NCBI RefSeq assembly: GCF_029227915.1
Contig: NC_079878.1
Location: 34,499,501 to 34,563,500 of the forward strand
DNA: 64,000 bases
Reading direction: 5' to 3'
Source of the DNA: Hydractinia symbiolongicarpus
Lineage: Eukaryota > Cnidaria > Hydrozoa > Anthoathecata > Hydractiniidae
Within the stretch, counting starts at the first letter, position 1. The number at the start of each line of letters is the position of its first letter. Below are positions 13,129 to 25,653 of the stretch, piece by piece. The position numbers were made by a program, and so were the translations under genes. Below the pieces are notes generated by a model. It did not search any database, was not told the DNA's origin, and saw only the letters and a list, made by a program, of their open reading frames with translations.

Positions 13129-13132
13129 TTAA
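13129..13132. other. Left target-site copy, TTAA
   Basis: The satellite reads CAATTAAGTCCC at this point in intact units; here the sequence after TTAA switches to the transposon. Confidence 0.75.
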
Positions 13133-13149
13133 CCCTATTCGGTCCGGGG
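13133..13149 (+). repeat. Left terminal inverted repeat of the MITE
   Basis: CCCTATTCGGTCCGGGG. It matches the reverse complement of 13,871-13,887 at 16 of 17 positions, the mismatch being base 9 (G here, C there). Followed by further G bases and GTGGATTCCG. Confidence 0.9.
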
Positions 13150-13485
13150 GGGTGGATTCCGACTCCTTGACGTTTTTCTTTAATAACTCCTGATTGCTTT
13201 GTTATATGGCTATGATACTTACTGAGTTTGAACATTTATCTATTAGACACCGGCTTGCTAATTTTTTAGGTCCCATACCTTTCAGAGGCTTTGATATTGG
13301 CCTTTACTCGAAAGTACCTTTAAAAATCCCTATGAAATCCTTATAAGGGGGAAAATATAATAACTCCTGTTAGGATTATCCTTAGAACTTGAAACTTGCA
13401 ACACAACTTTATTTCATTAAGAAGAATCATTTGGAATAATTTGAACACGTGACTAATTCGATTTCCCGATTTTGTCGGATTTTAA

Positions 13486-13514
13486 CCGAAAATCGGATGA
13501 AAACGGATTTTCGG
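13486..13514. repeat. Internal inverted repeat in the MITE
   Basis: CCGAAAATC at 13,486-13,494 pairs perfectly with GATTTTCGG at 13,506-13,514 across 11 bases. Related words (CGATTTCCCGATTTTGTCGG) lie just upstream, so the region is rich in short CGATTTT-type repeats. Confidence 0.6.
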
Positions 13515-13807
13515 GCAATTTTTTGGCAATTCTTTATCCGATCCATGTAAAAACCGGAAGATTTGTTAAATAACTTTTATTAAGCTTTCAGAAACTTCAA
13601 ACAGAATGTAAAAATTCGCTCTAGAACAAAAGTAATTATATTTCAAGCAGATAGTGGCATTTTTAACAATTTTCAAGCTTCTGATGACGTCACAGAAAAT
13701 GTGCTGAGGCAAGCAAAAGTTTATTGGCGCCATTTTGTACATTTTATAACGTAATATAAGTGTGCCAAGTTTGATTCAATTGGAACAACCCTAAGGAAAG
13801 TTATTAA

Positions 13808-13843
13808 GGGGGGGGGGGGGGCGGAATTCGCCCCCCCCCCCCC
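13808..13843. repeat. Poly-G / poly-C hairpin
   Basis: Fourteen G (13,808-13,821), CGGAATTCG, then thirteen C (13,831-13,843). Thirteen G:C pairs plus CG:CG give a 15-bp stem with loop GAATT. The left end of the transposon has only a seven-G run at the matching place, so these runs have probably expanded here. The exact length is doubtful because homopolymers this long are often misread. The G run alone could also form a quadruplex-type structure between strands. Confidence 0.8.
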
Positions 13844-13870
13844 ATCCCCCGTCATAGTATGTTCGAAAAA

Positions 13871-13887
13871 CCCCGGACGGAATAGGG
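13871..13887 (-). repeat. Right terminal inverted repeat of the MITE
   Basis: CCCCGGACGGAATAGGG, the reverse complement of the left end apart from one base. Confidence 0.9.
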
Positions 13888-13891
13888 CTAA
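13888..13891. other. Right target-site copy, CTAA (one change from TTAA)
   Basis: After the right terminal repeat the sequence is CTAAGTCC, where an intact unit has TTAAGTCC. A T-to-C change in the duplicated TTAA is the simplest reading. The alternative is a 3-bp TAA duplication with an extra terminal C. Confidence 0.65.
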
Positions 13892-14514
13892 GTCCTACAG
13901 TCAATCGTTTCATAGTTAAAAGCAATGCAGCCTAGTAATATGAGAAAATTATCGCTAAATACATGTTGGTACGAATATGTGACCCAACTGTTGTAATTGG
14001 AATGGACTGACACCGTTAGAAAGTCAATGAAATGTAGTTTTTGATACTGTCGCTACTTCTTCAGCGCCCGATAACGGATAGGATTGGTCCCACAGTAAAG
14101 AATGACTTATTTTTCTAAATTGTTAAATGAAGCGCTACCACAGCGCCCAGTGTAATCGCCGAGTTCCGGCAATCACGTCAAATTAAGAAGAATGTTACTT
14201 CTTGGAGTCCAATAATCTCCTTTATCACATTTATCAGGTCACAGTCCAAAGTTAGTTCACTTAAGTCCCACAGTCAATTCTTTCATAGTTAAAAGCGATG
14301 CAACCTAGTAACATGAGAAAATTATCGCTACATACATGTTGGTACGAATATGTGACCCAACTGTTGTAACTGAAACGGACTTACACCGTTAGAAAGTCAA
14401 TGAAATTTAGTTTTTGAAACTGTCGCTATTTCTTCAGCGCCCGATAACGGATAGGATTGGTCCTACAGTAAAGAATGACTTATTTTTCTAAATTGTTAAA
14501 GGAAGCGCTACCAC

Positions 14515-14535
14515 AGCGCCCGAGTTCCGGCAATC
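14515..14535. repeat. 12-bp deletion variant of the monomer end (first example)
   Basis: The usual GCGCCCAGTGTAATCGCCGAG is shortened to GCGCCCGAG, removing AGTGTAATCGCC or an equivalent 12 bases and giving a unit near 361 bp. It is linked to CACGTGAAATAAAG just downstream. The variant recurs near 18,612, 19,347, 20,820 and 22,295, so it marks descent among units across 8 kb. Confidence 0.75.
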
Positions 14536-15284
14536 ACGTGAAATAAAGAAGAATGTTATTTCTTGGAGTCCAATTCTCTCCTTTATCACATTTATCAGGT
14601 CACAGTCCAAAGTTTGTTCAATTAAATCCCACAGTCAATCGTTTCATAGTAAAAAGCGATGCAACATAGTAATATGAGAAAATTATCGCTAAATACATGT
14701 TGGTACGAATATGTGACACAACTGTTGTAACTGAAACGGACTGACACCGTTAGAAAGTCAATGAAATGTAGTTTTTGAAACTGTTGCTAATTCTTCAGCG
14801 CCCGATAACGGACAGGATTGGTCTCACAGTAAAGAATGACTTTCTTTTCTGAATTGTTAAATGAAGCGCTACCACAGCGCCCAGTTTAATCGCCGAGTTT
14901 CGACAATTACGTCAAATTAAGAAGAATGTTATTTCTTGGAGTCCAATTCTCTCCTTTATCACATTTATCAAGTCACAGTCCAAAGTTTGTTCAATTAAGT
15001 CCCGCAGTCAATCGTTTCATAGTTAAAAGCGATGCAACCTAGTAAAATGAGAAAATTATCGCTAAATACATGTTGGTACGAATATGTGACCCAACTGTCG
15101 GAATTGAAACGGTTTGACACCGTTAGAAAGTCAATGAAATGTAGTTTTTGAAGCTGTCGCTACTTCTTCAGCGCCCGATAACGGATAGGATTGGTCCCAC
15201 AGTAAAGAATGACTTATTTTTCTAAATTGTTAAATGAAGCGCTATCACAGCGCCCAGGATAATCGCCGAGTTCCGGCAATCACG

Positions 15285-16030
15285 TCAAATTAAGAAGAAT
15301 GTTACTTCTTGGAGTCCAATTCTCTCTTTTATCACATTTATCAGGTCACAGTCCAAAGTTTGTTCAATTAAGTCCCACAGTCAATCGTTTCATAGTTAAA
15401 AGCGATGCAACCTAGTAATATGAGAAAATTATCGCTAAATACGTGTTGGTACGAATATGTGACCCAACTGTTGTAACTGAAACGGACTGACACCGTTAGA
15501 ATGTCAATGAAATGTAGTTTTTGAAGCTGTTGGTACTTCTTCAGCGCCCGATAACGGATAGGACTGGTCCCACAGTAAAGAATGACTTATTTTTCTAAAT
15601 TGTTAAATGAAGCGCTGCCACAGCGCCCAGTGTAATCGCCGAGTTCCGGCAATCACGTCAAATTAAGAAGAATGTTACTTCTTGGAGTCCAATTCTCTCT
15701 TTTATCACATTTATCAGGTCACAGTCCAAAGTTTGTTCAATTAAGTCCCACAGTCAATCGTTTCATAGTTAAAAGCGATGCAACCTAGTAATATGAGAAA
15801 ATTATCGCTAAATACGTGTTGGTACGAATATGTGACCCAACTGTTGTAACTGAAACGGACTGACACCGTTAGAATGTCAATGAAATGTAGTTTTTGAAGC
15901 TGTTGGTACTTCTTCAGCGCCCGATAACGGATAGGACTGGTCCCACAGTAAAGAATGACTTATTTTTCTAAATTGTTAAATGAAGCGCTGCCACAGCGCC
16001 CAGTGTAATCGCCGAGTTCCGGCAATCACG
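15285..16030. repeat. Two adjacent, apparently identical monomers
   Basis: Units of 373 bp at about 15,285-15,657 and 15,658-16,030 read the same base for base, including private variants CTCTCTTTTATC, TACGTGTTGG, AGAATGTCAATG, GCTGTTGGTAC, GGACTGGTCC and GCGCTGCCACAG. This implies a very recent single-unit duplication. Confidence 0.8.
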
Positions 16031-19000
16031 TCAAATTAAGAAGAATGTTACTTCTTGGAGTCCAATTCTCTCTTTTATCACATTTATCAGGTCACAGTCC
16101 AAAGTTTGTTCAATTAAGTCCCACAGTCAATCGTTTCATAGTTAAAAGCGATGCAACCTAGTAACATGAGAAAATTATCGCTACATACATGTTGGTACGA
16201 ATATGTGACCCAACTGTTGTAACTGAAACGGACTTACACCGTTAGAAAGTCAATGAAATGTAGTTTTTGAAACTGTCGCTACTTCTTCAGCGCCCGATAA
16301 CGGATAGGATTGGTCCCACAGTAAAGAATGACTTATTTTTCTAAATTGTTAAATGAAGCGCTACCACAGCGCCCAGTGTAACCGCCGAGTTCCAGCAATC
16401 ACGTCAAATTAAGAAGAATGTTACTTCTTGGAGTCCAATTCTCTCCTTTATCACATTTATCAGGTCACAGTCCAAAGTTTGTTCAATTAAGTCCCACAGT
16501 CAATCGTTTCATAGTTAAAAGCGATGCAACCTAGTAATATGAGAAAATTATCGCTAAATACGTGTTGGTACGAATATGTGACCCAACTGTTGTAACTGAA
16601 ACGGACTGACACCGTTAGAATGTCAATGAAATGTAGTTTTTGAAGCTGTTGGTACTTCTTCAGCGCCCGATAACGGATAGGACTGGTCCCACAGTAAAGA
16701 ATGACTTATTTTTCTAAATTGTTAAATGAAGCGCTGCCACAGCGCCCAGTGTAATCGCCGAGTTCCGGCAATCACGTCAAATTAAGAAGAATGTTATATC
16801 TTGGAGTCCAATTCTCTCCTTTATCACATTTATCAGGTCACAGTCCAAAGTTTGTTCTAATAAGTCCCACAGTCAATTCTTTCATAGTTAAAAGCGATGC
16901 AACCTAGTAACATGAGAAAATTATCGCTACATACATGTTGGTACGAATATGTGACCCAACTGTTGTAACTGAAACGGACTTACACCGTTAGAAAGTCAAT
17001 GAAATTTAGTTTTTGAAACTGTCGCTACTTCTTCAGCGCCCGATAACGGATAGGATTGGTCCCACAGTAAAGAATGACTTATTTTTCTAAATTGTTAAAT
17101 GAAGCGCTACCACAGCGCCCAGTGTAATCGCCGAGTTCTGGCAATCACGTCAAATTAAGAAGAATGTTACTTCTTGGAGTCCAATTCTCTCCTTTATCAC
17201 ATTCATCAGGTCACAGTCCAAAGTTTGTTCAATTAAGTCACACAGTCTATCGTTTCATAGTTTGAAAGCGATGCAACCTAGTAATATGAGAAAATTATCG
17301 CTAAATACGTGTTGGTACGAATATGTGACCCAACTGTTGTAACTGAAACGGACTGACACCGTTAGAAAGTCAATGAAATGTAGTTTTTGAAGCTGTCGCT
17401 ACTTCTTCAGCGCCCGATAACGGATAGGACTGGTCCCACAGTAAAGAATGGCTTATTTTTCTATATTGTTAAATGAAGCGCTGCCACAGCGCCCAGTGTA
17501 ATCGCCGAGTTCCGGCAATCATGTCAAATTAAGAAGAATGTTATTTCTTGGAGTCCAATTCTCTCCTTTATCACATTTATCAGGTCACAGTCCAAAGTTT
17601 GTTCTATTAAGTCCCACAGTCAATTCTTTCATAGTAAAAAGCGATGCAACATAGTAACATGAGAAAATTATCGCTACATACATGTTGGTACGAATATGTG
17701 ACACAACTGTTGTAACTGAAACGGACTGACACCGTTAGAAAGTCAATGAAATGTAGTTTTTGAAACTGTTGCTATTTCTTCAGCGCCCGATAACGGATAG
17801 GATTGGTCCCACAGTAAAGAATGACTTATTTTTCTAAATTGTTAAATGAAGCGCTACCACAGCGCCCAGTGTAATCGCCGAGTTCCGGCAATCACGTCAA
17901 ATTAAGAAGAATGTTACTTCTTGGAGTCCAATGCTCTCCTTTATCACATTTATCAGGTCACAGTCCAAAGTTTGTTCAATTAAGTCCCACAGTCAATCGT
18001 TTCATAGTTAAAAGCGATGCAACCTAGTAATATGAGAAAATTATCGCTAAATACGTGTTGGTACGAATATGTGACCCAACTGTTGTAACTGAAACGGACT
18101 GACACCGTTAGAAAGTCAATGAAATGTAGTTTTTGAAGCTGTCGCTACTTCATCAGCGCCCGATAACGGATAGGACTGGTCCCACAGTAAAGAATGGCTT
18201 ATTTTTCTAAATTGTTAAATGAAGCGCTGCCACAGCGCCCAGTGTAATCGCCGAGTTCCGGCAATCACGTCAAATTAAGAAGAATGTTATTTCTTGGAGT
18301 CCAATTCTCTCCTTTATCACATTTATCAGGTCACAGTCCAAAGTTTGTTCTATTAAGTCCCACAGTCAATTCTTTCATAGTTAAAAGCGATGCAACCTAG
18401 TAACATGAGAAAATTATCGCTACATACATGTTGGTACGAATATGTGACACAACTGTTGTAACTGAAACGGACTTACACCGTTAGAAAGTCAATGAAATTT
18501 AGTTTTTGAAACTGTCGCTATTTCTTCAGCGCCCGATAACGGATAGGATTGGTCCTACAGTAAAGAATGACTTATTTTTCTAAATTGTTAAAAGAAGCGC
18601 TACCACAGCGCCGGAGTTCCGGCAATCACGTGAAATAAAGAAGAATGTTACTTCTTGGAGTCCAATGCTCTCCTTTATCACATTTATCAGGTCACAGTCC
18701 AAAGTTTGTTCAATTAAGTCCCACAGTCAATCGTTTCATAGTTAAAAGCGATGCAACCTAGTAATATGAGAAAATTATCGCTAAATACGTGTTGGTACGA
18801 ATATGTGACCCAACTGTTGTAACTGAAACGGACTGACACCGTTAGAAAGTCAATGAAATGTAGTTTTTGAAGCTGTCGCTACTTCATCAGCGCCCGATAA
18901 CGGATAGGACTGGTCCCACAGTAAAGAATGGCTTATTTTTCTAAATTGTTAAATGAAGCGCTGCCACAGCGCCCAGTGTAATCGCCGAGTTCCGGCAATC

Positions 19001-19340
19001 ACGTCAAATTAAGAAGAATGTTATTTCTTGGAGTCCAATTCTCTCCTTTATCACATTTATCAGGTCACAGTCCAAAGTTTGTTCTATTAAGTCCCACAGT
19101 CAATTCTTTCATAGTTAAAAGCGATGCAGCCTAGTAACATGAGAAAATTATCGCTACATACATGTTGGTACGAATATGTGACCCAACTGTTGTAACTGAA
19201 CCGGACTTACACCGTTAGAAAGTCAATGAAATTTAGTTTTTGAAACTGTCGCTATTTCTTCAGCGCCCGATAACGGATAGGATTGGTCCTACAGTAAAGA
19301 ATGACTTATTTTTCTAAATTGTTAAAAGAAGCGCTACCAC
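15658..19340. repeat. 2-mer higher-order repeat, about 746 bp
   Basis: Two monomer types alternate. Type X has TACGTGTTGG, GAAGCTGT and GCGCTGCCACAG. Type Y has AACATGAGAAAATTATCGCTACATACATG, written here in two parts as AACATGAGAAAATTATC and GCTACATACATG, plus GACTTACACCG in most copies. The X marker falls near 15.81, 16.56, 17.31, 18.05 and 18.79 kb. The last step is shorter because one Y copy lacks 12 bp. Confidence 0.8.
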
Positions 19341-20164
19341 AGCGCCCGAGTTCCGGCAATCACGTGAAATAAAGAAGAATGTTACTTCTTGGAGTCCAAT
19401 TCTCTCCCTTTATCACATTTATCAGGTCACAGTCCAAAGTTTGTTCAATTAAATCCCACAGTCAATCGTTTCATAGTAAAAAGCGATGCAACATAGTAAT
19501 ATGAGAAAATTATCGCTAAATACATGTTGGTACGAATATGTGACACAACTGTTGTAACTGAAACGGACTGACACCGTTAGAAAGTCAATGAAATGTAGTT
19601 TTTGAAACTGTTGCTATTTCTTCAGCGCCCGATAACGGACAGGATTGGTCCCACAGTAAAGAATGACTTATTTTTCCGAATTGTTAAATAAAGCGCTACC
19701 ACAGCGCCCAGTTTAATCGCCGAGTTTCGACAATTACGTCAAATTAAGAAGAATGTTATTTCTTGGAGTCCAATTCTCTCCTTTATCACATTTATCAAGT
19801 CACAGTCCACAGTTTGTTCAATTAATTCCCTCAGTCAATCGTTTCATAGTTAAAAGCGATGCAACCTAGTAATATGAGAAAATTATCGCTAAATACATGT
19901 TGGTACGAATATGTGACCCAACTGGCGGAATTGAAACAGACTGACACCGTTAGAAAGTCAATGAAATTTAGTTTTTGAAACTGTCGCTATTTCTTCAGCG
20001 CCCGATTACGGATAGGATTGGTCCCACAGTAAAAAATGACTTATTTTTCTAAATTGTTAAATGAAGCGCTACCACAGCGGCCAGTGTAATCGCCGAGTTC
20101 CGACAATCACGTCAAATTAAGAAGAATGTTATTTCTTGGAGTCCAACTCTCTCCTTTATCACAT

Positions 20165-22765
20165 TTATCAGGTCACAGTCCAAAGTTTGTTCAATTAAGT
20201 CCCACAGTCAATCGTTTCATAGTTAAAAGAGATGCAACCTAGTAATATGAGAATATCGCTAAATACATGTTGGTACGAATGTGTGACCCAACTGTTGTAA
20301 CTGAAACGGACTGACACCGTTAGAAAGTCAATGAAATGTAGTTTTTGAAGCTGTCGCTACTTCTTCAGCGCCCGATAACGGATAGGATTGGTCCCACAGT
20401 AAAGAATGACTTATTTTTCTAAATTGTTAAATGAAGCGCATCCACAGCGCCCAGTGTAATCGCCGAGTTCCGGCAATCACGTCAAATTAAGAAGAATGTT
20501 ATTTGTTGGAGTCCAATTCTCTCCTTTATCACATTTATCAGGTCACAGTCCAAAGTTTGTTCTATTAAGTCCCACAGTCAATTCTTTCATAGTTAAAAGC
20601 GATGCAACCTAGTAACATGAGAAAATTATCGCTACATACATGTTGGTACGAATATGTGACCCAACTGTTGTAACTGAAACGGACTTACACCGTTAGAAAG
20701 TCAATAAAATTTAGTTTTTGAAACTCGCTATTTCTTCAGCGCCCGATAACGGATAGGATTGGTCCTACAGTAAAGAATGACTTATTCTTTTAAATTGTTA
20801 AAGAAAGCGCTACCACAGCGCCCGAGTTCCGACAATCACGTGAAATAAAGAAGAATGTTACTTCTTGGAGTCCAATTCTCTCCTTTATCACATTTGGCAG
20901 GTCACAGTCCAAAGTTTGTTCAATTAAGTCTCACAGTCAATCGCTTCATTGGTAAAAGCGATGCAACCTAGTAATATCAAAAAATATCACTAAATACATG
21001 TTGGTACGAATATGTGACCCAGCCGTTGTAACTCAAACGGACTACCACCGTTAGAAAGTCAATAAAATGTAGTTTTTGAAACTGTCGCTATTTCTTTAGC
21101 GCGCGATAACGGCTAGGATTGGTCCCACAGTAATAAATGACTTATTAATCTAAATTTTTAAATGAAGGGCTACCACAGCGCCCAGTGTAATCGCCGAGTT
21201 CCGGCAATCACGTCAAATAAAGAAGAATGTTATTTCTTAGAGTCCAATTCTCTCCTATATCACATTTATCAGGTCACAGTCCAAAGTTTGTTCTATTAAG
21301 TCCCACAGTCAATTCTTTCATAGTAAAAAGCGATGCAACCTAGTAACATGAGAAAATTATCGCTACATACATGTTGGTACGAATATGTGACACAACTGTT
21401 GTAACTGAAACGGACTGACACCGTTAGAAAGTCAATGAAATGTAGTTTTTGAAACTGTTGCTATTTCTTCAGCGCCCGATAACGGATAGGATTGGTCCCA
21501 CAGTAAAGAATGACTTATTTTTCTAAATTGTTAAATGAAGCGCTACCACAGCGCCCAGTGTAATCGCCGAGTTCCGGCAATCACGTCAAATTAAGAAGAA
21601 TGTTACTTCTTGGAGTCCAATGCTCTCCTTTATCACATTTATCAGGTCACAGTCCAAAGTTTGTTCAATTAAGTCCCACAGTCAATCGTTTCATAGTTAA
21701 AAGAGATGCAACCTAGTAATATGAGAATATCGCTAAATACATGTTGGTACGAATGTGTGACCCAACTGTTGTAACTGAAACGGACTGACACCGTTAGAAA
21801 GTCAATGAAATGTAGTTTTTGAAGCTGTCGCTACTTCTTCAGCGCCCGATAACGGATAGGATTGGTCCCACAGTAAAGAATGACTTATTTTTCTAAATTG
21901 TTAAATGAAGCGCATCCACAGCGCCCAGTGTAATCGCCGAGTTCCGGCAATCACGTCAAATTAAGAAGAATGTTATTTGTTGGAGTCCAATTCTCTCCTT
22001 TATCACATTTATCAGGTCACAGTCCAACGTTTGTTCTATTAAGTCCCACAGTCAATTCTTTCATAGTTAAAAGCGATGCAACCTAGTAACATGAGAAAAT
22101 TATCGCTACATACATGTTGGTACGAATATGTGACCCAACTGTTGTAACTGAAACGGACTTACACCGTTAGAAAGTCAATAAAATTTAGTTTTTGAAACTG
22201 TCGCTATTTCTTCAGCGCCCGATAACGGATAGGATTGGTCCTACAGTAAAGAATGACTTATTTTTTTAAATTGTTAAAGAAAGCGCTACCACAGCGCCCG
22301 AGTTCCGACAATCACGTGAAATAAAGAAGAATGTTACTTCTTGGAGTCCAATTCTCTCCTTTATCACATTTGGCAGGTCACAGTCCAAAGTTTGTTCAAT
22401 TAAGTCTCACAGTCAATCGCTTCATTGGTAAAAGCGATGCAACCTAGTAATATCAAAAAATATCACTAAATACATGTTGGTACGAATATGTGACCCAGCC
22501 GTTGTAACTCAAACGGACTACCACCGTTAGAAAGTCAATAAAATGTAGTTTTTTAAACTGTCGCTATTTCTTTAGCGCGCGATAACGGCTAGGATTGGTC
22601 CCACAGTAATAAATGACTTATTAATCTAAATTTTTAAATGAAGGGCTACCACAGCGCCCAGTGTAATCGCCGAGTTCCGGCAATCACGTCAAATAAAGAA
22701 GAATGTTATTTCTTGGAGTCCAATTCTCTCCTATATCACATTTATCAGGTCACAGTCCAAAGTTT
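20165..22765. repeat. 4-mer repeat block, 1,474-bp spacing
   Basis: About 20,165-21,290 and 21,640-22,765 match at a spacing of 1,474 bp, four monomers less the short variants. Shared rare features are GAGAATATCGC (20,228 and 21,702), GAATGTGTGACC, GCGCATCCACAG, TTATTTGTTGGAGTCC, the 12-bp deletion unit, CACATTTGGCAGG, ATCAAAAAATATCACTAAATAC and GAAGGGCTACC. The first copy has lost three bases in AAACTCGCTATT, where the second keeps AAACTGTCGC. Confidence 0.8.
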
Positions 22766-25653
22766 GTTCAATTAAGTCCCACAGTCAATCGTTTCATAGT
22801 TAGAAACGATGCCACCAGGTAATATCAGAAAAATGTCGCTAAATACATGTTGGAACGAATATGTGACGCAACAGTTGCAACTGAAGCGGATTGATACCGT
22901 TAGAAAGTCAATGAAAAGTAGATTTTGAAACTGTCGCTATTTCTTCAGCGCGCGATAACGGCGAGGATTGGTCCCACAGTAAAGAATGACTTATTTACCT
23001 AAACTTTTAAATGAAGCGCTACCACAGCGTCCAGTGTAATCGCTGAGTTCCGGCAATCACGTCAATTTAAGAAGAATGTTATTTTTTGGACTCCAATTGT
23101 CCCATTTATCACATTTAACAGGTCACAGTACAAAGTTATTTCAATTAAGTCCCACAGTCAATCGTGTCATTGTTAAAAGCGATGCAACCTAGTAATATCC
23201 GAAAAATATCGCTAAATACATGTTGGTACGAATATGTGACCCAAACTTTGTAACTCAAACGGACTGACACCGTTAGAAAGTCAATGAAATGTAGTTTTTG
23301 AAACTGTCGCTATTTCTTCAGCGCGCGATAACGGCTAGGATTGGTCCCACAGTAAAAAAATGACTTTTTTATCTTATTTCTTAAATGCAGCGCTACCACA
23401 GCGCCCAGGGTAATCGCTGAGTTCCGGCAATCACGTCAAATTAAGAAGAATGTTATTTCTTAGAGTCCAATTGTCTCATTTATCACATTTATCAGGTCAC
23501 ATTCCAAAGTTTCTTCAATTAAGTCCCACAGTCAATCGTTTCATTGTTAAAAGCGATGTAATCTAGTAATATCAGAAAAATATCGCTAAATACATGTTGG
23601 TACGAATATGTGACCCAACTGTTGTAACTCAATTGGACTGACACCATTAAAAAGTCAATGAAATGCAGGTTTTGAAACTGTCGCTATTTCTTCAGCGCGC
23701 GAAAACGGCTAGGATTGGTCCGACAGTAAAAAATGACTAATTAATCTAAATTTTTAAATGAAGTGCTACCACAGCGCCCAGTGTAATCGCTGAGTTCCGG
23801 CAATCACGTCAAATTAAGAAGAATGTTATTTCTTAGAGTCCAATTGTCTCATTTATCACATTTATCAGGTCACAGTCCAAAGTTTGTTCAATTAAGTCCC
23901 ACAATCAACAGTTTCATTGTTAAAAGCGATGCAATCTAGTAATATCAGAAAAATATCGCTAAATACATGTTGGTACGAATATGTGACCCACTGTTGTAAC
24001 TGAAACGACTGACACCGTTAGAAAGTCAATGAAATTTAGTTTTTGAAACTGTCGCTATTTCTACAGCGCCCGATAACGGATAGGATTGGTCACACAGTAA
24101 AGAATGACTTATTTTTCTAAATTGTTAAATGAAGCGCTACTACAACGCCCACTGTAATCGCCGAGTTCCGGCAATCACGTCAAATTAAGAAGAATGTTAT
24201 TTCTTGGAGTCCAATTCTCTCCTTTGTCACATTTATCAGGTCACAGTCCAAAGTTTGTACAATTACGTCCCACAGTCATTCGTTTCATAGTTAAAAGCGA
24301 TGCAACCTAGTAATATGAGAAAATTATAGCTAAATACATGTTGGTACGAATATGTAACCCAACTGTTGTAACTGAAACGGACTGACACCGTTAGAAAGTC
24401 AATGAAATGTAGTTTTTGAAACTGTCGCTACTTCTTCAGAGCCCGATAACGGATAGGATTTGTCCCACAGTAAAGAATGACTTATTTTTCTAAATTGTTA
24501 AATGAAGCGCTACCACAGCGCCCAGTGTAATCGCCGAGTTCCGGCAATCACGTCAAATTAAGAAGAATGTTATTTCTTTGAGTCCAATTCTCTTCTTTAT
24601 CACATTTATCAGGTCACAGTCCAAAGTTTGTTCAATTAAGTCCCACAGTCAATCGTTTCATAGTTAAAAGCGATGCAACCTAGTAATATGAGAAAATTAT
24701 CGCTAAATACATGTTGGTACGAATATGTGACCCAGCTGTTGTAACTGAAACGGACTGACACCTTTAGAAAGTCAATGAAATTTAGTTTTTGAAACTGTCG
24801 CTATTTCTTCAGTGCCCGATAACGGATAGGATTGGTCCCACAGTAAAAAATGACTTAATTTTCTAAATTGTTAAATGAAGCGCTACCACAGCGCTCAGTG
24901 TAATCGCCGAGTTCCGGCGATCACGTCAAATTAAGAAGAATGTTATTTCTTGGAGTCCAATTGTCTCCTTTATCACATTTATCAGGTCGCAGTCCAAAGT
25001 TTGTTCAATTAAGTCCCACAGTCAATCGTTTCATAGTTAAAAGCGATGCAACCTAGTAATATCAGAAAAATATCGCTAAATACATGTTGGTACGAATATG
25101 TAACCCAACCGTTGTAACTCGAGCGGACTGACACCGTTAGAAGGTTAATGAAATGTAGTTTTTGAAATTGTCGCTATTTCTTCAGCGCGCGATAACGGAT
25201 AGGATTGGTCCCACGGTAAAAAATAATTTATTTATCTAAATTTTTAAATGAAGCGCTACCACAGCGCCCAATGTAATTGCTGATTTCCAGCAATCACGTC
25301 AAATTGAAAAGAATGTTATTTCTTGGAGTCCAATTGTCTTATTTATCACATTTATCAGGTCACAGTCCGAAGTTAGTTCAATGAAGTCCGACAGTCAATC
25401 GTTTCACTGTTAAAAGCGATGCAACCTAGTAATATCAGAAAAATATCGCTAAATACATGTTGGTGCGAATATGTAACCCAACCGTTGTAACTCAAGGGGA
25501 CTGACACCGTTAGAAGGTTAATGAAATGTACTTTTTGAAATTGTCGCTATTTCTTCAGCGCGCGATAACGGATAGGATTGGTCCCACGGTAAAAAATGAT
25601 TTATTTATCTAAATTTTTAAATGAAGCGCTACCACAGCGCCCAGTGTAATTGC

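Larger units (their letters stand above)
1..13132. repeat. Satellite array, left arm (about 35 monomers of 373 bp)
   Basis: Head-to-tail copies of a 373-bp unit. The landmark GAGTTCCGG recurs at 362, 735, 1108, 1481 and 1854, each 373 bases apart, and continues through the arm. All copies lie in the same orientation. Stop codons fall in every frame of nearly every unit, so the arm is non-coding. The last unit is cut at base 104 of the monomer by the transposon starting at 13,133. Monomers here mostly carry CTCATTTATCAC, TCAGATAAATATC and GCGCGCGATAACGG, unlike those right of the transposon. Function is unknown; a centromeric or heterochromatic role is inference from array size and HOR structure only. 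Confidence 0.97.
13133..13887. mobile_element. piggyBac-like non-autonomous transposon (MITE), 755 bp
   Basis: The only non-satellite DNA in the window. It begins CCCTATTCGGTCC and ends GGACGGAATAGGG, giving 17-bp terminal inverted repeats with one mismatch. It sits exactly in a TTAA of the monomer (13,129-13,132) with CTAA on the other side. A TTAA target and ends starting CCC are the hallmarks of the piggyBac superfamily. The interior is A/T-rich with no substantial ORF, so it would need a transposase from elsewhere. Further inverted matches lie inside the ends: ATTCCG at 13,156-13,161 against CGGAAT at 13,822-13,827, and TTAATAACT at 13,190-13,198 against AGTTATTAA at 13,799-13,807. This suggests originally longer inverted ends of 60-80 bp. 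TAATAACTCCTG occurs twice (13,191 and 13,358). Family name unknown. Confidence 0.8.

Noticed and set aside
13685-13692. TGACGTCA, a CRE/ATF-type palindrome in the MITE
   Set aside because: A single 8-base match in a non-coding transposon, with no nearby gene; chance is a sufficient explanation.
13601-13760. Possible exon or transposase remnant inside the MITE
   Set aside because: No open frame of useful length and no recognisable motif in any frame.
13133-13887. LTR retrotransposon fragment or SINE
   Set aside because: It has inverted, not direct, termini, a TTAA target, no poly-A tail and no primer-binding site.
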